A DNA stretch of 41,658 nucleotides from Hydrogenophilales bacterium (GTDB taxonomy: Bacteria; Pseudomonadota; Gammaproteobacteria; Burkholderiales; Eutrophovitaceae): contig CACOJS010000014.1 of NCBI GenBank assembly GCA_902627495.1, positions 1-41,658 on the forward strand, read 5' to 3'. A program made the position numbers and the translations under genes. Numbering within the stretch: the first letter of the stretch is position 1; each line of letters starts with the position of its first letter. Shown here in pieces: positions 36,192 through 41,658 of this stretch. The notes under the pieces are model-generated. The model did no database searches and was not told the DNA's origin. It saw only the letters and a list, made by a program, of their open reading frames with translations.

Positions 36192-37172
36192 ATGAAAACA
36201 CCCGTTCGCGTCACAGTTACTGGAGCTGCTGGTCAAATTGGATACAGCCTGCTTTTTAGGATTGCTAACGGAGAAATGATGGGTAAAGACCAACCCATTA
36301 ATCTTCAACTCTTGGAGATCACTCCTGCCTTGGCAGCATTAAAGGGAGTAGTTATGGAGTTAGAAGATTGTGCCTTCCCTCTCCTAAATAATATCGTCAT
36401 GACTGATAAGCCCGACGTAGCCTTTAAAGATTGTGAAATAGCTCTTCTGGTGGGGGCTAGACCCAGGAGTAAAGGAATGGAAAGAAAAGATCTCCTTGAG
36501 GAGAATGGGAAAATATTTACGGTTCAAGGTAAAGCCATAAACAACCATGCCAACCCAAACGTAAAAGTTTTGGCAGTGGGCAACCCTGCAAATACAAATG
36601 CTTATATTACAATGAAAAGTGCTCCGGGTATCCCAAAAAAAAATTTCACCGCAATGCTAAGGCTAGATCATAATCGGGCCTTATCAAAATTGGCAAAAAA
36701 AACAGAGCAACACATCACGAAAATTAAGGGATTAATCGTTTGGGGCAATCACTCCCCCACCATGTATCCAGATTACAGGTTTTGTACAGCATCGGGCAAA
36801 TCAGTTCCCACTATCGTTAACGACGCTAACTGGTACCAGAATACGTTTATACCCGAGGTTGGAAAAAGGGGTGCCGCAATCATAGAGACCAGAGGTCTCT
36901 CATCCGCGGCGTCAGCCGCAAATGCGGCGATTGATCATATTCGAGACTGGGTATTAGGAACCTCAGAGGATTGGACAACAATGGGAGTCCCCTCTGATGG
37001 CGAGTATGGTGTACCTAAAGATATTATTTTTGGATTTCCCTGCAATTGCACCACCGGCAATTACCAGGTTGTAGAAGGGCTAGATATTGATCAATTTAGT
37101 CAAGATCGAATCAATCTAACTCTGGAGGAACTACTGGAGGAACGAGACGCGATCAGACACATGCTTGATTAA
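36192..37172 (+). CDS. mdh: Malate dehydrogenase (NAD)
   Basis: Oxidises malate to oxaloacetate; 326 residues from the preferred ATG at 36192, which has GGAG seven bases upstream and fits family length. An upstream ATG at 36123 would add 23 residues without homology. NAD site [12 protein letters not shown], mobile-loop Arg residues in [28 protein letters not shown], and the catalytic His in [12 protein letters not shown]. Sequence type is that of betaproteobacteria (cytosolic-like MDH, opening [14 protein letters not shown]). Its stop overlaps the next ATG by one base. Confidence 0.96.
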   Translation: MKTPVRVTVTGAAGQIGYSLLFRIANGEMMGKDQPINLQLLEITPALAALKGVVMELEDCAFPLLNNIVMTDKPDVAFKDCEIALLVGARPRSKGMERKDLLEENGKIFTVQGKAINNHANPNVKVLAVGNPANTNAYITMKSAPGIPKKNFTAMLRLDHNRALSKLAKKTEQHITKIKGLIVWGNHSPTMYPDYRFCTASGKSVPTIVNDANWYQNTFIPEVGKRGAAIIETRGLSSAASAANAAIDHIRDWVLGTSEDWTTMGVPSDGEYGVPKDIIFGFPCNCTTGNYQVVEGLDIDQFSQDRINLTLEELLEERDAIRHMLD

Positions 37173-38227
37173 TGAGTTGTAATAATTTGAGTTCAAAGCA
37201 AATGCAACACCCTGATAAGATATTATTTAAAGAAGAGGCAAAGATCCACTCGCTCCCCTCGTGCGAGCACTATTGTGGGAATGAAAAATTTATTCTTAAG
37301 GCCTTTTCTCTGAGAGCCGAACTCGGACCTATATTTGATATCACCTGTGACTGCGAGGATGGTGCTATAGCTGGCGAGGAGAGGGAGCACGCCATACTAG
37401 TTGCCGACTTGATCAATCAGCCAGAAAACCAAGAATTCCGAATTGGTGTAAGGGTCCATGATCCCTCATCTGCGTCCTGTAAGGAGGATATAGATACTCT
37501 CATAGGAATTGCTGGTAACAAGCTGTCATACATAACCATCCCCAAAATCACATCATACAATTCTGCAGCATCCACTGTGGAATACATACAACAAAGGTGT
37601 ACATCAGCCGGAATTGAAATGATCCCCGTTCATATCATCATTGAAACTCAGGGAGCCGCGTCTGATCTCCTAAGCATAATAAGGATATCAGGAATTGAAA
37701 CATTGGATTTTGGGCTCCTCGATTTTATCAGTGACCACTATGGGGCTATACCGGAAAAATTTATGCAATCTCCAGAGCAATTCAATCATCACCTTCTTAA
37801 TAAAGCAAAGCTAGAAATGGTCTCCAGTGCACTCAAAACGGGAATCATACCCACCCACAATCCTTGTATAAACTTTCGTGACTTAAAACAGTGTGCCGAC
37901 GACGCAAAAATTGCCAGAAACCAATTTGGGTTTCTAAGGATGTACAGCATCCATCCTAAGCAAATTCCATTTATTGTAGAGGGCATGCAACCAAATAGTG
38001 CAGAAGTGCTTAAAGCATCAGAAGTCTTACTCAAAGCCCAGCAAAACAATTGGGGACCAATTTCTCATGCTAATGAAATGCATGATAGAGCTAGCTATCG
38101 ACTATTTTGGCAAGTTCTTAAACAAGCGCAAATGACAGGAGCAAATTTGCCCGTTGATGCTCAAAATGCTTTTTTTAGAGATGAACCTCTTGTTGACTGG
38201 CGAGCCATCAAACAACTTAGGAGATAA
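37172..38227 (+). CDS. HpcH/HpaI aldolase / citrate lyase beta-like (CitE-like) protein
   Basis: A 351-residue TIM-barrel protein of the CitE/malyl-CoA lyase superfamily. Signs: the acidic block DITCDCEDGAIAGEERE (metal Glu/Asp), IPKIT, IIETQGAASDLL, the LDFGLLDFISDHYG block, and YSIHPKQIPFI near the C-terminus. It is longer than citrate lyase beta and no citD or citF is present, so it is not part of citrate lyase. Genes like it often follow mdh in betaproteobacteria; the reaction is unknown, perhaps cleavage of a malyl- or methylmalyl-CoA type thioester. Translation is coupled to mdh (TAATG), and prpB starts 3 bp after its stop. Confidence 0.85.
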   Translation: MSCNNLSSKQMQHPDKILFKEEAKIHSLPSCEHYCGNEKFILKAFSLRAELGPIFDITCDCEDGAIAGEEREHAILVADLINQPENQEFRIGVRVHDPSSASCKEDIDTLIGIAGNKLSYITIPKITSYNSAASTVEYIQQRCTSAGIEMIPVHIIIETQGAASDLLSIIRISGIETLDFGLLDFISDHYGAIPEKFMQSPEQFNHHLLNKAKLEMVSSALKTGIIPTHNPCINFRDLKQCADDAKIARNQFGFLRMYSIHPKQIPFIVEGMQPNSAEVLKASEVLLKAQQNNWGPISHANEMHDRASYRLFWQVLKQAQMTGANLPVDAQNAFFRDEPLVDWRAIKQLRR

Positions 38228-38230
38228 ACA

Positions 38231-39112
38231 ATGAGTATTAAACCTGGTAAGTGCTTTCGCGACGCTATCCAAACAGAAAATCCGTTACAGGTAATTGGTA
38301 CGATTAACGCCTATTCAGCAATTCTAGCTGAGCGAACAGGATACAAGGCTATTTATTTGTCGGGGGGAGGAGTGGCTGCGGCTTCGCTAGGCTTGCCTGA
38401 CTTAGGAATATCAACCCTAGATGATGTAGTAACCGACTCAAGGAGGATTACAGATGTTTGTGCTCTTCCCCTTCTTGTAGATGTTGATACTGGATTTGGC
38501 TCCAGTGCCTTCAACATAGCAAGAACTGTAAAAACCTTAATATCTTCTGGGGTGGCGGCGATGCACATAGAGGACCAAGTGGGGATCAAAAGATGTGGGC
38601 ATAGACCTGGCAAATCCCTTGTATCTACTGAAGAGATGTGTGACCGCATTAAAGCTGCTGTTGATGCCCGTACCGATGACACTTTCGTAATAATGGCCCG
38701 GACTGACGCCTTTGCTAATGAGGGTTTTGAAAAGACGCTTGATAGAATATCTGCTTACGTTGCAGCTGGAGCAGATATGATTTTTCCCGAGGCCGTTTCA
38801 GAGTTAGAAACTTATAAATTAGTTTCCCAAAGTGCGAAGGTCCCCATATTGGCAAACATTACTGAATTCGGAAAAACACCTCTGTTTACCGTAGATGAGC
38901 TAAGAGAAGCCGAAGTCAGTATAGCCTTGTACCCTTTGTCAGCCTTCAGGGCCATGAATAAAGCTGCATTAAAAGTGTATGAAACTGTTCGTAATCAAGG
39001 AACCCAGAAGACTGTGATGGAAATCATGCAAACCCGAGAAGAATTATATGATTATCTGAATTACCACTCTTTTGAAAAAAAAATAGACTTGTTGTTTGAT
39101 AAAAACAGATAG
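38231..39112 (+). CDS. prpB: 2-methylisocitrate lyase
   Basis: Last step of the methylcitrate cycle: splits 2-methylisocitrate into pyruvate and succinate. 293 residues, normal length. [16 protein letters not shown], the Mg-binding DVDTGFGS, the active-site loop [13 protein letters not shown] with the catalytic Cys, and RTDAFANEG are present. GGAG lies about six bases before the ATG, inside the end of the previous gene. The downstream gene prpC follows with almost no gap. Confidence 0.95.
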   Translation: MSIKPGKCFRDAIQTENPLQVIGTINAYSAILAERTGYKAIYLSGGGVAAASLGLPDLGISTLDDVVTDSRRITDVCALPLLVDVDTGFGSSAFNIARTVKTLISSGVAAMHIEDQVGIKRCGHRPGKSLVSTEEMCDRIKAAVDARTDDTFVIMARTDAFANEGFEKTLDRISAYVAAGADMIFPEAVSELETYKLVSQSAKVPILANITEFGKTPLFTVDELREAEVSIALYPLSAFRAMNKAALKVYETVRNQGTQKTVMEIMQTREELYDYLNYHSFEKKIDLLFDKNR

Positions 39113-39130
39113 ATGAAAGGAATTAGTCTA

Positions 39131-40285
39131 GTGAAAACTTCGGAAAAAAATAAAAACTTCAAACCAAAAAAATCAGTAGCTCTATCGGGTGTCCCAGCTG
39201 GAAATACTGCTCTTTGTACAGTTGGTAGGTCTGGAAATGACCTGCATTATCGCGGTTATGATATTGTGGATTTCGCAGAGACCGCAGAGTTTGAAGAAGT
39301 AGCTTTCTTGTTAATTCATGGAAAACTTCCCAGTAAACCAGAACTAGAATCCTACAAAAGAAAATTAAAAACATATCGGGGTCTTCCCACAAACCTTAAG
39401 GCAGTGCTCGAATGGATTCCAGCCTCGGCTCATCCCATGGACGTCCTAAGAACAGGATGCTCGGCTCTTGGGACTATACTACCGGAGAAAGATAATCATA
39501 ACGAACCTGATGCGAAAAGTTTAGCCGATAGGCTGATGGCTTCCTTTGGATCTATGCTCTTATACTGGTATCATTGGAGTCATAATGGTCGCCGCATAGA
39601 TACGGAAACGGATGATGATTCTATCGGGGCCCACTTTCTCCATCTTCTGCATGGAAAACCACCCCCAGATTTTTGGGAAAGAGCCATGCATACGTCCTTA
39701 ATACTATACGCGGAGCATGAGTTTAATGCATCTACTTTTACGGCAAGAGTCATTACTGGAACATCATCAGACTTTTACTCAGCAATTAGCGGTGCTATCG
39801 GTGCTTTACGAGGCCCAAAGCATGGAGGTGCCAATGAAGTTGCCTTTGAAATACAACAACGCTACCACACTCCTGCCGAAGCTGAGGAGGATATAAAAAA
39901 GAGAATTCAGCAAAAAGAAATTGTTATTGGTTTCGGACATCCGGTTTACACCACTGGCGATCCTAGAAATAGTATAATCAAAAAAGTGTCACTCGAATTA
40001 TCAAAACAAAACAAAAACCAACATATGTTTGATATTGCCGAGAAGATTGAAGCCGTGATGTGGAAAGAAAAAAAAATGTTCCCCAATCTCGATTGGTTTT
40101 CAGCCGTAAGCTACAGTGAAATGGGAATACCGACATCAATGTTCACCCCACTTTTTGTTATCAGCAGGACATCGGGATGGTCGGCCCACATTATTGAGCA
40201 AAGAGTTGATGGAAAAATAATCAGACCTAGTGCTAATTATAATGGGCCTGAGGGGCGCAAATGGGTTCCTCTTCTCAAAAGATAA
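39131..40285 (+). CDS. prpC: 2-methylcitrate synthase
   Basis: Condenses propionyl-CoA with oxaloacetate. About 384 residues, the short type of citrate synthase typical of PrpC. Catalytic residues sit in [27 protein letters not shown] and [14 protein letters not shown]; the C-terminal WSAHIIEQR is also typical. I prefer the GTG at 39131, with AAAGGA nine bases upstream; the ATG at 39113 directly after the prpB stop has no ribosome site and would add six residues. It uses oxaloacetate made by the neighbouring mdh product. Confidence 0.94.
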   Translation: MKTSEKNKNFKPKKSVALSGVPAGNTALCTVGRSGNDLHYRGYDIVDFAETAEFEEVAFLLIHGKLPSKPELESYKRKLKTYRGLPTNLKAVLEWIPASAHPMDVLRTGCSALGTILPEKDNHNEPDAKSLADRLMASFGSMLLYWYHWSHNGRRIDTETDDDSIGAHFLHLLHGKPPPDFWERAMHTSLILYAEHEFNASTFTARVITGTSSDFYSAISGAIGALRGPKHGGANEVAFEIQQRYHTPAEAEEDIKKRIQQKEIVIGFGHPVYTTGDPRNSIIKKVSLELSKQNKNQHMFDIAEKIEAVMWKEKKMFPNLDWFSAVSYSEMGIPTSMFTPLFVISRTSGWSAHIIEQRVDGKIIRPSANYNGPEGRKWVPLLKR

Positions 40286-40340
40286 AACAAGGTCTCGCCC
40301 AAAATACACTTGCAAATTTACTATTCGGAAAAATACAAAC

Positions 40341-41658
40341 ATGACAACCAAAAAATTCATCACTCGGACAAAAACCGACAAAGTTTTAACAGAAATTGCC
40401 GACTATGCCCTCAACTATAGAATAAAAAGCAAGCTTGCTTATTCAACCGCACACTATTGCCTACTAGACACGATTGGATGCGGTTTGGAAGCCTTGGAAT
40501 ACCCTGCCTGCACCAAATTATTGGGGCCAATAGTTCCTGGAACCAGTGTCCCTAATGGGGCAAGAGTTTTTGGAACACAATACCAACTAGATCCAGTTCA
40601 AGCAGCCTTTAATATCGGAGCCATGATTAGGTGGCTAGACTTCAATGATACTTGGCTTGCAGCAGAGTGGGGACATCCATCTGATAACCTGGGTGCCATA
40701 CTAGCGACGGCAGACTGGATATCCAGAAACGCAGTAGTCATTGGAAAACGCCCGTTGAAGATGAAAGATGTTTTAACTGCTATGATCAAAGCCCATGAAA
40801 TACAAGGGTGCATTGCTTTAGAAAACAGTTTTAACAAAGTTGGTTTGGATCATGTCGTGTTAGTAAAAGTCGCATCCACGGCTGTAGTCTGTCAAATGCT
40901 GGGACTTGACCGGGATAGTATTATAAATGCGATTTCCTTGGCTTGGGTTGATGGACAAAGTCTTAGGACCTATCGCCATGCCCCGAATACTGGTTCTAGG
41001 AAAAGTTGGGCAGCTGGGGACGCAACAAGCCGGGCTGTAAGGCTAGCTCTAATCGCTAAAACTGGGGAAATGGGCTACCCAACAGCCTTATCGGCAAAAG
41101 TATGGGGCTTTTATGATGTGTCATTCAAAGGTAAACCTTTTAAATTCCAGAGAAAATATGGTAGCTATGTAATGGAAAATGTTTTGTTTAAGATTTCCTA
41201 TCCTGCAGAGTTTCACTCACAGACTGCCGTAGAGGCAGCAATGATACTGCACCACAAGCTTAAAAAACTGAACCTTGATATTAACGATATAAAAAACATT
41301 AGCATTAGAACTCATGAGGCATGCATACGGATTATAGATAAGTCAGGACCATTAAAAAATCCAGCAGACAGGGATCACTGTATACAATACATGGTGGCTG
41401 TGCCAATAATCTTTGGTAGATTAACAGCAAATGATTATGAAGACTCCATTGCATCAGACAGTAGAATTGATAAACTACGAAAAAAAATCAAATGTGTTGA
41501 AGATCCGACTTTTACCAAGGACTATCATGATCCAAAAAAACGATCCATTGCAAATGCCATTTCAATCGAATTGAAAGATGGGAAAACTCTTAAGGAAGTG
41601 GTAGTGGAATATCCTATTGGCCATAAAAGACGAAGGAAAGAAGGAATACCATTATTAC
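40341..41658 (+). CDS. prpD: 2-methylcitrate dehydratase (cut by window edge)
   Basis: Dehydrates 2-methylcitrate to 2-methyl-cis-aconitate. 439 codons are visible; E. coli PrpD has 483, so about 45 residues are missing at the C-terminus. Family blocks: [14 protein letters not shown] (about 35-48), [21 protein letters not shown] (in the 90-115 range), [15 protein letters not shown], and [14 protein letters not shown]. Start ATG 55 bp after prpC; no strong ribosome site. The choice of prpD rather than acnD plus prpF makes this the enterobacterial type of methylcitrate pathway. Confidence 0.93.
   Translation, partial: MTTKKFITRTKTDKVLTEIADYALNYRIKSKLAYSTAHYCLLDTIGCGLEALEYPACTKLLGPIVPGTSVPNGARVFGTQYQLDPVQAAFNIGAMIRWLDFNDTWLAAEWGHPSDNLGAILATADWISRNAVVIGKRPLKMKDVLTAMIKAHEIQGCIALENSFNKVGLDHVVLVKVASTAVVCQMLGLDRDSIINAISLAWVDGQSLRTYRHAPNTGSRKSWAAGDATSRAVRLALIAKTGEMGYPTALSAKVWGFYDVSFKGKPFKFQRKYGSYVMENVLFKISYPAEFHSQTAVEAAMILHHKLKKLNLDINDIKNISIRTHEACIRIIDKSGPLKNPADRDHCIQYMVAVPIIFGRLTANDYEDSIASDSRIDKLRKKIKCVEDPTFTKDYHDPKKRSIANAISIELKDGKTLKEVVVEYPIGHKRRRKEGIPLL

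Noticed and set aside
1..41658. tRNA, rRNA, CRISPR arrays, IS elements or phage genes
   Set aside because: I looked along both strands and saw no regular spacer-repeat pattern, transposase or integrase motifs, or RNA gene signatures; the only long repeat is the cyclase tract.

Overview
The window is AT-rich bacterial DNA with dense coding and no rRNA, tRNA, CRISPR array or insertion sequence that I can recognise. Gene order points to a proteobacterium of betaproteobacterial (Burkholderiales-like) type. The run sdhCDABE-gltA-sucA-sucB-lpd followed by a ZapE/AFG1 ATPase, with mdh and a citrate-lyase-like gene running divergently, is the arrangement I know from that group, and the malate dehydrogenase is of the type usual there. 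A low-GC aquatic or marine member is my inference, helped by the acrylate/propionate genes; no marker gene in the window proves it.

Left part (1-11.4 kb): five paralogous class III adenylate cyclases, all on the minus strand: one cut by the window edge, one directly before it, and three more at 6.4-11.3 kb. Each has the same N-terminal region of about 200-230 residues that I cannot assign to a family. The four complete ones add a short helical linker, an intact catalytic domain and a helical C-terminal tail. Between the two groups lies a small oxidative/catabolic block: a GFA-family protein, an ABM-type monooxygenase, a frameshifted small secreted protein gene, an atypical SDR overlapping an acyl-CoA ligase, and a classical SDR.

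Middle part (11.4-21.4 kb): mixed accessory genes. These are an orphan Tat-exported molybdenum hydroxylase large subunit (IorB type), a GIY-YIG protein, a PCu(A)C copper chaperone, a second GFA protein, an ABC-2 transporter pair, a Tat-exported PhoX-like phosphatase, a CmcJ-type Fe(II) oxygenase, a DsbC-like thiol protein, a small membrane protein and a secreted cupin.

Right part (21.4 kb to the end): central carbon metabolism in two divergent arms. The minus arm reads sdhC-sdhD-sdhA-sdhB-sdhE-gltA-sucA-sucB-lpd-zapE-acuI-prpE, tightly spaced over about 14.6 kb. The plus arm reads mdh, a citE-like gene, prpB, prpC and prpD (cut by the window edge). Together they encode most of the oxidative TCA branch plus a route from acrylate or propionate to propionyl-CoA (PrpE, AcuI), through the methylcitrate cycle (PrpC, PrpD, PrpB) to succinate and pyruvate, with succinate entering SDH. 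Fumarase, aconitase and succinyl-CoA synthetase are not in the window.

The most unusual signals are the cyclase array with its unassigned N-terminal domain, a 138-bp nearly identical tract shared by two otherwise diverged cyclases (probable gene conversion), the mostly weak cyclase start codons (probable CTG, plus GTG and TTG), and the joining of acrylate/propionate genes to both arms of the TCA locus.
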